64,000 nt of DNA from Voacanga thouarsii. Lineage: Eukaryota > Streptophyta > Magnoliopsida > Gentianales > Apocynaceae. Each line of letters begins with the position of its first letter. Within the stretch, counting starts at the first letter, position 1. Made by a program: the position numbers and the translations under genes. The notes under the pieces were generated by a model, which searched no databases, was not told where the DNA came from, and saw nothing but the letters and a program-made list of their open reading frames with translations. Below, piece after piece: positions 1 to 11,631 of the stretch. Location of the stretch: assembly GCA_026120185.1 (NCBI GenBank), contig JANUWF010001050.1:558001-622000 (forward strand). The letters run 5' to 3'.

Positions 1-672
1 TGCATTGGTTAAGGATTTCATGAGTAATGATTTCTATAAATGGCCCTGAGATATACTCTCCTACTATTAGGAGTGGTGAATCCTTTATTGACCCTCTCAA
101 ATACTTTCATTTATTTTACATTGTACCCAATATCCATCCCATAGGTGATCCTTGTAAGACTCCAAAGATTAGAATCAAAGTACAACGCTCGATAAACAAA
201 ATTCCTTAGAGATCTCAAGTCTAAGGATAATTGCACACTTGTTATAATGAGATTCTATCACTGACACTCAAAAGCTTATCTAAGTGATTATTTCATAGTT
301 ATGTCATTTTCATATAACAAGCATCCACATATTAATCCTGAGTATTACAATACTCACGGTTATGAGAACCACTGCTTGATCCAATCAAAAGATATAACAT
401 GTGCTAGTCTTGATGTATTAATAATGTCTCATCTCATTAATATTATGATTAGGGATTATTCAAACACAAACACTACATAGTATAATAGGAATCTCACATC
501 ATGATCTCTATCATGATTTCCTTAACACTGTGTTGTACTAGCGATTTTATCAAATAGTTTATATGCATATTAAGATATAACAATCAAATTGAAAGATAAA
601 CAATGCCTTTTTTATTAATTACTATGCAATATATATTGTACAAGTGATTGACTCTAGGGCACAACACTAACA
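1..672 (-). mobile_element. Ty1/copia LTR, cut by the window edge
   Basis: On the minus strand this starts TGTTAGTGTTGTGCCCTAGA at 672 and runs off the left edge. It is clearly related to the 1.75-kb solo LTR at 35,021-36,766: both share the terminal stretch ending GGGCACAACACTAACA and many internal blocks, such as the one around 75-110 versus 36,148-36,185. It abuts the protease remnant at 673 directly, so it is probably a later insertion into the neighbouring copia element rather than that element's own LTR, whose other LTR is of a different family. Its target duplication lies outside the window. Confidence 0.75.
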
Positions 673-1654
673 GTAAGTGCCCAAACTTATGCTCCATTTC
701 TTACGCGTAATCTATATTTGTCCTTTTGGAGTCTTCTAATCTTCTTAAACCCCCTACAAGGAGTTACAGATATAATCAGTAGCTCCTAAATCAACAATCC
801 AAATGGATGTTGATCTAACCATTGATATAGACTCTAGATAGAGAACATTACATATGGAGTTTTTCTTAGCCTGAAGATCTGGACACTCATTTTTTCAGTG
901 TCCCTTCTTCCCACACTTGAAGCATTTGCCCTTGGGTTTGTCTTTGGGCTGGGACTTGGGCTGGTGTATTGCATTACCTTTCTTCTTCTTGAACTTTCTG
1001 GGCTTGGGCCCAGTTCTCGAAGAAAAGGCCATCATAGCTCTAGCTTGTGACTGCACGACCTTCTCTGCCACCTGGAGCTCCTTCATCAACTCCGTTAAAC
1101 TCATATTTAACTTGTTCATGGTGTAATTCAACTTGAACTGAGTGAAGGAACCAGGCAAAGATTCGAGAACCATGTCCACTTAGCTCTCGGGGTCAATAAC
1201 AACCCCCAAGACTTCTGCTTCCTCAAAAGTAGCAATCATCTTGAGTATATGCTCTCTGACTAATGCTCCATCAGTCATCTTGGTGTTTATGATCATTCGA
1301 AGAGCCTCCTGCCTTACGGGCCGACTCTTAACCGCGAACATTGTGGCTAGCGATGTGCTTGTGTTATACGCAATAGCCATGTGTTCGTGTTTGGATTGAA
1401 ACACATTTGATATGGAGGTTAACATATAGCATTGGGTTATCTCGTTAGCCTTCTTCCATATCTTTTCAGCCTCACGCTCCTTAGCGGTGGAACCTTCCCC
1501 AATTACAGGGCAAGTCTTGTATAGAACATACTTATACTATTCAACTGTGAGTATTATGTCTAGGTTTTTTTTTCTAGTCCACATAGTTTGGACCCGTTAG
1601 CTTGTTCTCTCGGAGAATAACGACTATGTAACTGAAAGAATCTCTACCAACCAT
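673..1654 (-). pseudogene. Copia gag and start of protease, broken
   Basis: Read on the minus strand from an ATG at 1,654, this is a plant Ty1/copia Gag (UBN2-like capsid) followed by a CCHC zinc knuckle (CFKCGKKGH, then four residues, then C) near 895 and the beginning of the aspartic protease (an IVDLGATDYICNS-like stretch; the family norm is D-S-G-A). It is not functional. A stop replaces the Trp after YVD near 1,590, the frame shifts in the following A-run, a further stop lies near 1,540, and a TGA replaces the residue after the knuckle histidine. The rest of pol (integrase, RT, RNase H) is absent because the LTR at 1-672 interrupts after about 60 protease residues. Family assignment is firm; lineage within copia is not assigned. 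Confidence 0.85.
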
Positions 1655-2825
1655 TTCTAAAATTTTAAAAAATAAAAGAAATTCTTAGTATTTGTAAAAT
1701 AAAAATAATTTTGTGCACTTTATCCTCATAATAAACTTGATAATAGCTAATCCCTTTACTATGATCTTTAACATGATTAATTTGGCTCTTAGAAAAACTG
1801 ATATAACTTCTTGGGAAGATTAACAGTTTCATAAGCTAAGTGTGTTAACCACCACAAATTAATTTTCCTTCTAGGTAATGATTTAGAAGATAACTCCATC
1901 GAGAGGATGGTCATTTCTTCTCATTTCTTATGTACATATCTCGCACTATAACCTCCAACGTGAGCTGACCGATCATAGTACGTATCCCGAATTATTAATT
2001 ACATCATTCCATTAGTTTTAGATCCTTATGGTATTTCCATCCTATACGGGTTCATTTCCAGAATGACGCGAGGAGACCCACGATCTCTAATGAGTATCGT
2101 GATGGAAGTCGTGGGGCCATTGGAATCCCTCTCCCACTTAGTTTTTTATATAGAGGTTTACTTGGAAAAATATCATTTAAAAAATTTTAATTAAGTTCTT
2201 GGTTAACTTAAAATAAAATGTCTAAATCCATAAAAAAATTCTATGTCAAGGTTTATACCCTCTGAGAAATTTTTCCTCATGGGTTAATTTTCTTTAAGTC
2301 AAAAACTTAATAATTTTAAAATTTTTTCCATTTAAAAATTCCTAGACATTTTGATCTCAAGGTTTTATTTGACAATTTTTTTTTTTTTTTGCTAAAATGA
2401 ATTAAAATGGCTTTTCATTTTAACTTATAAAAATTTCTAAATCCAAAATATTTTTTATGTCAAGGATAAAACCTTTAAGAAAATAACCAATGATTAATTT
2501 TTGTTTAAGTTAAAATAACTATTTAATTAAACAAAAATATTTTTCCTTGTCAAATAAAATTTTCCAAAGATTTTGATATTTGAGAAAACGTGCACACAGG
2601 ACTTAAAATAATTAGTATGCTAGAAAATTGTAAACGCTTTCATGTTTTTCTATTTTTAATCCTAAGTGCCCAAATAAAAGGTTTAAACACATTAATTAAA
2701 TTAATTAATGATCTTGTTTAATCCAAACATTTATTATTATTATTATTATTATTCATGTAAAATATTCAATGAATATTAACTATTGTAACAAAAATAACTT
2801 CGCCTGGTATGGGACAAAGAAAAAA

Positions 2826-2868
<43 letters not shown>

Positions 2869-3429
2869 TTGGTGCAGTACACCTACCACACTAGATCATG
2901 CCCCATGGGAAAACCCATGGACCATGGTCCGCGGGTTTACCTGATGCAATAGCTTCTGCGAGGAAGCTCTGCATCCGCAAGATGCCTTCCTCGCGTGCGC
3001 TCGAGCCAAGGAACGCTTAGGCCCGACTCTGGCTTCAAGCCGCAGCTCTCCTCACACCGAGTTGCGGCTCGGCTCGGCTTCTAGCTGGACTTGCGGCTCC
3101 ACCCATCTTCTTCCAAGAGAAAAAATTTCATTCACTGCGATTTCTTCTGCAAATTTTCGTTGGGCACCTCTGCATGCTTTATGATCGTCCAAGGCCGTTT
3201 CTTGTTACATTTTTTCTACAAAAAACATGACAACCACCTATACCTTTTCAAATTGTGTTTACACGAAACTAAACAAAGTAGTAAACAAAAACTGTACAGA
3301 GATCCGATACCTTAACCGCGAGGTTTACAACGCACCTACCTCATACCAAAATAGTGAAGAATCTCATAATATTAGTCTTACCAATTTTATTAACTAGCAT
3401 ACATCAATCCTAAGCCATTCAAAGCATCA
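1655..3429 (-). other. Leader of the copia element, no gene
   Basis: This 1.8-kb stretch lies between the primer-binding site and gag of the copia element. It is AT-rich except for a GC-rich island at about 2,870-3,110 that contains stacked NcoI-type palindromes. A (ATT)n run lies near 2,727-2,754 and an (AT)n run at 2,832-2,866. The short ORFs (for example 3,091-3,315) show no recognisable domain. Confidence 0.5.
2832..2866. repeat. (AT)n microsatellite
   Basis: An alternating A/T run of about 35 bases in the copia leader. Confidence 0.9.
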
Positions 3430-3442
3430 CACTATGATACCA
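3430..3442 (-). promoter_or_regulatory. Primer-binding site of the first copia element
   Basis: On the minus strand this reads TGGTATCATAGTG, two bases inside the LTR end. It resembles the usual plant copia site complementary to the 3' end of initiator tRNA-Met (TGGTATCAGAGC). Confidence 0.7.
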
Positions 3443-3444
3443 CT

Positions 3445-4505
3445 TGAAGTAATGAAAAAATAGAGGATGCCATGTACGCGAAGAAAATAAACCCAGGAAA
3501 AATAAAATTGGCACAGTGGAAGGTGAAAATCAATACATTTATGTGTCCTTTGTTTGTTTAACTGAGAAGAAAATGTGCCAACCACGGGAGCGGCTATCTG
3601 TTTCGACGATGACTTTGGCAAGAAACCAAAGATTTGTCGGCTTCTTCTTGGCAGGTACGTGAAGCTTTTCGCTTATCAAAATATTTCTCTACCTAATCTA
3701 TGTTGGTGAAACAACCTAGGCGAAGAAAGACACTTCTTGATTCCTTGCTATTGATTAGCAAAATCAAGAAGAATAAGAAGGAAAAGAGATGAACGAGGGA
3801 GAGAGAACAGAGACAACAACTCTGGTTCTTTTCTTTCACTGTGTCGTGAGTGTTTTGCTTTTTTTTTTTTCATAACTGAATTACCCCACGACTCCTATTC
3901 ACATTACCAGATAACCCAACTCCGGTGTTTTGATATTTCAAACATCCAGAGGTTATCAACAGAAGAGGTTTGGGTAATCCTTAACTCTTCTGTACTGTGA
4001 ATAATAAAAACCCTTTAATCTAGGCTATTGGGTCAAAATAATTTATTATTTTTCCTTAAACATAATGAGCCCAAAAATAATAACCATTAATTATTTATTT
4101 TTTGGGCATATTAAAATAAACCAATAAATAATTAATGAATCCAAATGAACTAAAATAATTATTAAGTATTTTATTAATTAGTTTAAGCCCAGGTTAATTT
4201 TTTTAATTATTCAATCTGGGCTTAGGCCCTAAATAATTAATTAACTAATTAAACTAGACAATAAATTTAATTTCTCTCGTTCTTTTATTTTATTCCAGTC
4301 TAAAAAATAAATTAGACTTCCTGAATAAAATAAAATATTTTTCATTGTGACCATTTCCTCGACCTAAAATAATTAGGACTTACGGGCTATTTCGAGAACC
4401 AAAAAGACACATCGTCTTGACTACTAAAATGACCAAAATACTTTTATTATAATTCAAGTCAAAATTACATTAGAAACCTAGTCTAAGAGAGCATACATTC
4501 CAACA
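3445..4505 (-). mobile_element. 5' LTR of the first copia element
   Basis: On the minus strand it starts TGTTGGAATGTATGCTCTCT at 4,505 and ends TTACTTCA next to the primer-binding site. It is homologous to the 2.03-kb solo LTR at 46,953-48,978: the starts match, as do the blocks reading TATTTTGGTCATTTTAG and AATAGCCCGTAAGTCCTAA. It lacks about 0.8 kb found in that copy, so it is a shorter variant or a deleted LTR. Confidence 0.8.
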
Positions 4506-5431
4506 CTAAATACACTAGATAAGAATATAAAGAAGTAAACGATAATAAAAGCAAGACAATTATAATGAGTGCTCAAAAATAAAAACAAATATAAGTGTGG
4601 TAAGTTTAGAAATCTGAAATGACAAAAAAATTGGACAAAAACTCTAGAGTAGCACTATTTTTTTCTTTTAATATATTTATTGTGACATCAGATTTCTTAA
4701 GTGAATGAACTAGAGAACACTATATCTTAATACGAAACAAGCTTCTAGCATTCCCCTATCTTAGAATAGAGACATTCCATTTCTATGTTTTTAGTTACAA
4801 GATCTTTGTTAATAGAGTCTATTTTTAAAATAAGCATAGAATTCAATTGCACTAGGAGTTAAATAACTACAATAATTATATTTTTCATATAGGACAAACG
4901 AACTTCAACTCTAGAAGATCAATAGCATGCAAACATTCACAAAGAACATAAAAATATGTGTAGAATAAAATTACTAAAGAAACTACAACCTTTAAAGTAC
5001 TAGAAGCACTTTACAAGATCATTGGTTCACTTGGGTAAAAAAGAAGCATATCTCAAATCAGAAAACACTTTATAAGATCAATCTACTAACAAAATTCTCA
5101 AGACAAAGTTCTTTTCTTCCATTTGAATCCGAGTAAAACTTGCAACCTATAGTATTTCAAATACTAACCAAAGGCCTGTTTGGTAATCTAATTAAACACT
5201 TAAAATTAATTAATTAAGTATTTATTTCATTAAGTACATTTCATAATAGATAATATTAAGTGTTTAATTAATTAAATATATTTGATAACATATTTTTGCT
5301 ATCTCTTAATTGATTAAGACGTTCTAAAATCATGTTATAATTTTTAAGTGAATTAAAATTTACTTAAATTTGAATATATTAAATACTTCTCTAATAATTC
5401 ATAATTTTATATATTTAATCTAAATTATAAT
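4506..5431. other. AT-rich intergenic DNA, no gene seen
   Basis: No ORF or motif is recognised. The segment from about 5,165 (GGCCTGTTTGGTAATC) looks like a decayed hAT-type MITE end, but no convincing partner end or target duplication was found. Confidence 0.4.
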
Positions 5432-5439
5432 AAAATATA

Positions 5440-6229
5440 AGAACAAAAAATCTAAGTAGTATATAAACTATCGAAAGTTTTAGATTTTTCACATAAATTA
5501 AAAAACGTCTATAAGTAACATTCATACTATTAAAATGTCTCAATTTTGCACTTCTGTCAAGTTTGATTGTTTAATCACTTTTTCCATTATCACGTGACCC
5601 TCGTGTGTAGGCATCAACCTTTTCCCTCTAATAGAACTGATGATATAATTTTCAAAACACTTGACTATTTTCTTTCCTTTTCTTCCTCAACATACCTCTA
5701 TTTTTTAATTCCCTAAAAAAAAAAAAGGACATGACATTGTAATTTGGAAATGCACAGAAGTTGAAGTCTTCTATTGCCCACTTGCCATTGTGGGAAGGTA
5801 AGCATCCTTAGAATCTCATGAACTAATAAAAATCTTGCAAGAAGATTCTTAACTTGTGATAATGAATAAGTAAATCTTAGTGTTTTTCCTATTGCTGACA
5901 AAATAAATATTCACTAATTTCGTATTTTATGTGAAGGGTAAAAGTCTAAGATATGAATTTTGGGTGTAGATTGATCCCAAAATATGCAGTAGATCTATGA
6001 ACATTTATTATTGGTTTATTGCGGTAAATTTGTCTGTTTTCTTCTTTCTTTTAATGGACGAAAATACACTCAAAAGATGTCACGTGATCGACGAAAAATA
6101 TAGTTAAACAGTCAAACTTGACAGCAGTGAGACATTTTAATAGTATGAGTTCTATTTCTTAACGTTTTTTAGTTTAGGTACAAATTTAGAATTTTATATA
6201 GCTCAGGTATTACTTGTATTTTTTGCTCT
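5440..6229. mobile_element. Non-autonomous DNA transposon with long terminal inverted repeats
   Basis: The two ends are inverted copies over about 170 bp. The left arm, AGAACAAAAAAT onward, passes through CATACTATTAAAATGTCTCA near 5,525 and CTGTCAAGTTTGA near 5,555 to ATCACGTGA near 5,590. The right arm repeats these blocks in inverse order between 6,075 and 6,229. Both arms are flanked by the same 8 bp, AAAATATA (5,432-5,439 and 6,230-6,237). The ~450-bp centre has no transposase. Long arms suggest a Mutator-like or foldback element, while an 8-bp TSD suggests hAT; the AT-rich flank leaves one base of uncertainty. Confidence 0.7.
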
Positions 6230-6501
6230 AAAATATAGTATAAAAATGAATTATAATTAATTCAGACTTTAGATTTAAACTTCAAATTTCAGAATTCAGT
6301 GTTCAAATTTTAATTTTTAGAATTCAAATTTTAATTTTATCAAATGAGTCAAAAATTAATCAATTAAACTATAAAGCGCCCTGTAAACAATTAGCCATTT
6401 AAACCACAAAGGGCCCTTAAAACATCTCCACAAACCTTAACCCCAAAATTTGAATCACATACACCAAGAGATCACCAACTTGTGAGGCTGGTTGTATATT
6501 A

Positions 6502-6795
6502 CTCCTTTCATCTTAAAAATTATGTCTATTTAGGAAATGACATGAAGATTAAAAAATTACTAAAACTTATATAATTATAATAAAAAATGACTATTATACC
6601 CTTAGATAAAAGTAAACACTCATTAATTATTTTCCTCTATACATTCATTAATAATTTATTAGAAATGTATATATTCTTGATTGAATAAGGGGTAAATTAA
6701 AAATATAAGTATAAATTTATTCTTGATTTGTGATATTGATAAGTATTTTGGTATAACAAAAATATAAAATTTTGATATTTTTAGAACAAAATGAG
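6502..6795. mobile_element. Stowaway-type MITE
   Basis: Terminal inverted repeats CTCCTTTCATCTTAAAAAT (left) and CTCATTTTGTTCTAAAAAT (right, reverse complement) are flanked by TA on both sides (6,500-6,501 and 6,796-6,797). The length of 294 bp, AT-richness and the TA target fit Tc1/mariner-derived Stowaway MITEs, whose ends are CTCCCTCCGTCCCAAAA-like. No coding capacity. Confidence 0.75.
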
Positions 6796-6797
6796 TA

Positions 6798-7518
6798 TTA
6801 CACTATCGCTGGCGATAATGCCTGATCAATTTTCCTCTTGTCGGGGCAAAATTTAGTCAAATGATTTATTTATTCTTCTTTATTAATCTAAATATACTTA
6901 ACAAATATTTATTAATCCCTAAAATCACTCGATTAGTTTTATCTCTCTCTCCTCTCTCACACACGCACCCCTTACCCTCTCGCCATTCACTCTTTCTCTC
7001 TCCTCATCTTTGTCCACAGTCTGCACTATGTACAATCTCCTCTCCAAATCTTCTAAGTGAGACTTCTTGGTTCTGGAGGGTGTTGGTGGTGGCGAAGGTA
7101 TGCAATTTGCATTGATGATTCTAATTCTCCATTACCTTGAAAGAACTTCCTCTGTGGAAAGTTGAGACTTTCTTTAAGCAATGAAATTTCCTGGACGAGC
7201 TCAGGTATCCTTGTACCTCTGGCCTCTGATCATCTACTTCTTTTCTTTCTCTTCATTCGCCTCTGGTCATCTGCTTCTCTTCTCTCCCTTTGTGCTTAAT
7301 ATTCTTAAAAACCAACTTTTTGAAACTTGCATTACCATTTCCCCTTCTAATTTTTTCCAATAAAGCACATTCAAGCCATCCTGATCCATCATCAAATATG
7401 CCTCTGAATTCATCCCATGGGTGAAAGGAGAAGGAGTGAGAAAGAGAGAAAAGAAGGAAAAATTTTGTGACTGAGAGGAGAGAGGAAGAGAAGAGAGAAG
7501 ATAGTGGGAAAGATTTCG
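6798..7518. other. Intergenic, pyrimidine-rich, no gene recognised
   Basis: It contains long C/T-rich runs (6,945-7,030 and 7,230-7,290) and a purine-rich run (7,420-7,510). Short ORFs on both strands are low-complexity and show no domain. Confidence 0.4.
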
Positions 7519-7752
7519 TGTTACACAAGAATTTCTTCAAACTTCTTTCTTTCTTTTTCTCACAATTTTCTCACAATTCTTTCACAAAATGATGGTATAT
7601 TTCAAGCTTAGAGAATAGCTCTATTTATAAAGCTCTTAATTAGTGGAATACATCATATTCCACTAATCTTAATTAGTGGTGTCTTCACTAAATGGTGGAC
7701 ATCCATAAAAATTCATAATTAGTGGAGCTTCCACTAATTCAACATATTTACA
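7519..7752 (-). repeat. 3' LTR of copia G
   Basis: It shares with 12,597-12,937 the blocks TTCACAAAATGATGGTATAT, GAATAGCTCTATTTATA and the repeated TTAGTGGAATACATCAT/CCACTAAT motifs. Relative to the right copy it lacks about 70 bp after its first five bases. On the minus strand it begins TGTAAATATG, directly after the polypurine tract. Confidence 0.8.
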
Positions 7753-7766
7753 ATACTCCCCCTTGG
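7753..7766 (-). promoter_or_regulatory. Polypurine tract of copia G
   Basis: The minus strand reads CCAAGGGGGAGTAT immediately upstream of the 3' LTR. This is the usual plus-strand primer for copia elements. Confidence 0.75.
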
Positions 7767-8038
7767 ATGTCCATCTATTACATAAAGAATATGCCTCGTT
7801 AAAACCTTATTAGATAAAAACCCAGTGGAAAAAAAATCTAGTGAAAGAAAAAGAGTACACTATTCTATATGTCTGTTTATTACTCCCCCTGATAAGATGA
7901 TTCCTTTAAATATTTGAACCGACGCATACCAATTTTATATCTCAACTTCTCAAATGTTGCAGTCGGTAAAGTCTTCGTGAAAATATCTACGAGGTTGTCA
8001 CATGACCGAATTTGTAGGACGTCAATGTTACATTTCTT

Positions 8039-9016
8039 CTAGAGTTCATGAGTAAAGAAGAATTTTGGTAAAATATGTTTTATCCGATCTCCTTTAATAT
8101 ATCCTCCTTGTAATTGAGCTATATAAGCTGCATTGTCTTCATAAAGAGGAGTTGGAATATCTCTGATAGATGATAATCCACAACTTTCTCGGATATAATG
8201 AATCATTGATCTTAACCATACACATTCTCGACTTGCTTCATGAATGGTTATAATTTTAGCATGATTTGAAGAAGTAGCTGCTATAAATTGTTTTGTAAAA
8301 CGCCATGATATAGCAGCATTTCCACATATAAAGAGATAGCCCGTTTGAGAACGTGTTTTATGTGGATCAGATAAATAACCAATATATGCATAACCTATCA
8401 ATGTTGGGCTGGTTTTATTTGAATAAAATAATCCAAGATCTATTGTACCTTGGAGATATCGAAGGATTTGTTTAATTCCATTCCAATGTCGTCGTGTTGG
8501 TGAAGAACTAAATCTTGCTAAGAAATTGACAACAAAGGCAATATCAGATCGTGTATTATTAGCAAGATACATCAATGCACCAATTGTACTGAGATATAGT
8601 ACTTCAGGACCAAGGGGTTCTTCATCATCTTCTTGAGGTCGGAAAAGATCTTTATTCACATCTAATGACCGGACGATCATTGGAATACTCAATGGATGTG
8701 CTTTGTCCATGTAAAATCTTTTTAGAACTTTTGCTGTATATGTTGATTGATGAATAAATATTCCATTTTCCAAATATTCAATTTGTAAACTAAGGCAAAA
8801 TTTAGTTTTACCAAAATCCTTAATTTCAAATTCTCTTTTTAAATAATCAATTGTTTCTTGGAGCTCTTTAGGAGTTCCAATAAGATTAATATCATCAATA
8901 TATATAGCTAATATCATAAATTTATAACTAGATTTCTTAATAAAAACACATGGACATACCTGGTCATTTTTAAATCCCGCTTTCAATAAATATTCACTAA
9001 GACGATTGAACCACAT
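8039..9016 (-). pseudogene. Copia reverse transcriptase (C-terminal half) and RNase H
   Basis: A long open frame (325 codons) covers the C-terminal half of the copia RT, with the catalytic Y-x-D-D as YIDD near residue 40, then the RNase H domain and the typical tail (EDNAAYIAQ, then KGDRIKHI). RNase H looks inactivated: the position that is normally an Asp in GYADAGYLSDP reads GYAYIGYLSDP, and the usual Glu of SNHAEI is Lys (SNHAKI). The stretch continues the frame at 9,050-9,772 after a stop near 9,050, so the polyprotein is broken. Confidence 0.9.
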
Positions 9017-9049
9017 GCGCCCAGATTGTTTTAGACCATATAATGATTT

Positions 9050-9930
9050 CTACAACTTGATAGAGTAATTTTCACGAAGATAATGTTTATATGGTTCAGG
9101 CATATGAAATCCTTCGGGGATTTTCTTGTAAACATCATTTTCTAAATTTTCATACAAGTAAGTAGTGACAATATCTAATAAGCGCATATTTATCTTTTCA
9201 TGTACTACCAAACTGATAAGATATCGGAGTGTAATAGTATCAACAACAGGAGAATAAGTTTCATTATAATCAATACCTGATCTTTGTGAAAAATCTTGGG
9301 CTACTAACCGTGCTTTATAGCGTACGATTTCATTATTTTCATTACGCTTTCGCACAAATATCCATTTGTAGCCAACAGGTTTTACACTTTCTGGTGTTCG
9401 GACTGCAGGTCCGAAGACTTCACGTTTTGTCAGTGCATTTAACTCTGATTGAATTGCATCTTTCCATTGTGGCCAATCTTTTCTATGCCGACATTCATCA
9501 ACTGATATTGGTTCAGGATCATCATTATCCTGTATAACATCAAGAGATATTTTATATGTAAACATATTATCAATCATCGTTTCTATCCGATTCCAACTTC
9601 TACCGAAAGTGGTATAATTGATAGAAATTTCAGTGTTACTTTCATCAACTTCTGGTTCTTTTTCATTAGTTCTCTCTTGGTCTTTATTATTCTTTTCTAA
9701 TATGATCATCTGGATCTTTTCATCCTCTCTTCTTTCGAAGATTTTTATCTTTAGAACCAAGAGGTCGGCCATACTTCTGGCATGCTTTTGGCTCAGCAGC
9801 TATATGTATAATCTTTTGTTCTACTGGAACTTTCAATTCGAATATGAGTATTTATAGCTGGAATATGTGATTTTGTTACTCTTTTGGAATCAACAAAAGC
9901 GTTTGACATTTGATTTGCAATGTTTTACAA
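9050..9930 (-). pseudogene. Copia integrase tail and reverse transcriptase N-terminal half
   Basis: Residues from about 95 of the 240-codon frame match the copia RT N-terminal region: WKDAIQSELNAL, then PVGYKWIFVRK, KARLVAQDFSQR and GIDYNETYSPVV. Upstream (9,773-9,900) a frameshifted continuation still reads as the lysine/arginine-rich linker after integrase (AFVDSKRVTKSHIPA, then GRPLGSKD). The integrase core itself is missing, and homology fades at about 9,930 where the foreign segment begins. Confidence 0.85.
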
Positions 9931-10427
9931 ATGAATTATCTTTTGAATTTCAAGTTCACACGCGCTTATACGCGGATCAAGATAATATAATAATATTGTC
10001 CAATCAAGATATTTCTTATACTGTTTCTGTTCTCCCCCTAATTTAGGGAATAATGATTTCACAAGGGAATAAGGGAAAAGAAAAGGAAATGTAAGAACAT
10101 GATGACAAGTAGGAAATACCAAGAAATCTATTATAAAAATCTCTTTTTTTTTTTCACTTTTTCCGGTACCATCTTTTCCCCTTCCTCCTTGTCTTTTCTT
10201 CTCCTCCGTCCCTCCACCTATCATTTACCTCTCCTTCTTCCTCGTACAGATATATATATATATATATATATATATTTATGTATCGATATATATCTCAGTC
10301 ATAAATCATTAGTAAATATAAAAAAACAAAAAACCTCAAAGCAGATATGGAGACTCGTAATTCATTTGAGACATGGTTAAATTTTGATTTGATTTCTAAC
10401 GCATAAGATTTTGATGTGTTTTTTTTT

Positions 10428-10582
10428 CCAAGCCAACCGCTTCCGCCTAATTTCAGGTCAAACGCAGAAGATTTTAATGTATTTTCCTTTCCAAGCCAAC
10501 CGCTTCCGCCTAATATCAGGTCTAACGCAGAAGATTTTGATATATTTTCCTTTCCAAGCCAACCGCTTCCGCCTAATTTCAT
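10428..10582. repeat. 63-bp tandem repeat, about 2.5 copies
   Basis: The block CCAAGCCAACCGCTTCCGCC recurs near 10,428, 10,491 and 10,554, a period of 63 bp. The period is a multiple of three, and the array is open on both strands; on the minus strand it reads as a repeated LGGSGWLGKEN block. It lies in the foreign segment inside copia G, just upstream of the RWP-RK fragment. No known protein repeat is recognised. Confidence 0.85.
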
Positions 10583-10683
10583 GTGAGATACCTTTAAGGG
10601 CTTCCTCTTTTTTTTTTTTTAGTGTGCTTAATAATGAAATAATGAAATTAAACTCTCTTTTGGTTTATTGTGATGTAAATCAG

Positions 10684-11631
10684 TGGTAGTTCTGGACATG
10701 CTACTTTAGATTTTCAATTTGATCTACCCATTCAAGAGATTGCTTTTGATGCTGTTCATCTGAATGAGGATATGCTTGTGCATGATCTTTTCTACTCCCT
10801 AATGGATTTTGAACAAAACCAGAATATGGTTCTATGTTACCACACATTCAAATATGGATTTTGCATGGTATTACCTTTACTGATATTGTTTTTTTTTTTA
10901 GGAGAAATAATGAGTGGTCTTGGCAACGAATTCGAAATGAGGACCCATGAAATGCATAATATCGAAGTTCAAGATATTATTGCAGACGAAATTCCTATGG
11001 AGAAGGAGAGGATTAGGAGGCAGAGAGAGGAGAAAGGCAATAACTCCAAGAGACTATCAAAAGAAACCATTTCGCAATACTTTTACCTGCCAATCAAGAG
11101 CGCGGCTAAAGAACCGAATATTGGCTTAACCCTTCTCAAGAACAGATGTAGGGAGTTAAGAATTTGTCGATGGCCTCATAGGAAGTTGATGAGCTTGGAG
11201 ACCCTAATCAAGAATGTTCAGGTTCTCTCACACACACATACACTTGTAATTTGTAAGTATGAAACTATGAAAGATTTATAAGTAAATAATGACTGGAATG
11301 AATGTATCTCCACCGATGATATCACTTCGATTTATAGGAACGAGATAAAGGCGAAGGAGGACATATGGCTAAGAAAAAGTTAAGAGAAGCCATTGAGATA
11401 CTGGAATGTGAGAAGAAGTTGGTGGAAGAAAGTTCCAATACGCGGTTGAAGGATCAAACATAGAAATTGAGACAAGCATACTTCAAGGCCAAATATAATA
11501 AGAAATTTAAGGGGATGAGAAAATTCCAAGACTCATTGCACAGTAACTTTACGGCTAATTCTGCTGTTAGTCTAGATGCTGGTCTAAGGGAGAAGGAAGA
11601 GGAAGAGGATGTCGAAGAAGAGGAACTGTAG
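10684..11631 (+). pseudogene. RWP-RK (RKD-type) transcription factor gene fragment
   Basis: The frame is open from 10,685 to a splice donor at 11,222 and continues after an acceptor at 11,336-11,337 to TAG at 11,629-11,631. The protein has an acidic N-terminal part and a charged stretch, then an RWP-RK DNA-binding domain (SKETISQYFYLPIKSAAKE, then LTLLKNRCREL, then RWPHRK and LMSLETLIKNVQ). A coiled basic segment (LREAIEILECEKKL), a KLRQAYFKAKY-like motif and a Glu-rich tail follow. RKD proteins are plant regulators of egg-cell and germline fate. The 116-bp intron is kept, so the piece was acquired as DNA, not as a retrocopy. A TAG at 11,461-11,463 replaces a Lys/Gln codon, and no first exon with a start is evident. 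It runs antisense to the surrounding copia element. Confidence 0.8.

Noticed and set aside
5165..6400. Larger hAT-type MITE enclosing the long-TIR element
   Set aside because: GGCCTGTTTGG-like and GGGCCCTTTGTGG-like ends are only loosely similar and no duplication was found.
10868..10901. Intron of 34 bp in the RKD fragment (GT..AG)
   Set aside because: It is too short for plant splicing and the frame is open through it.
10684..11631. Functional RKD transcription factor gene
   Set aside because: There is an in-frame TAG at 11,461, no recognisable first exon with start codon, and it is embedded between halves of a copia element.
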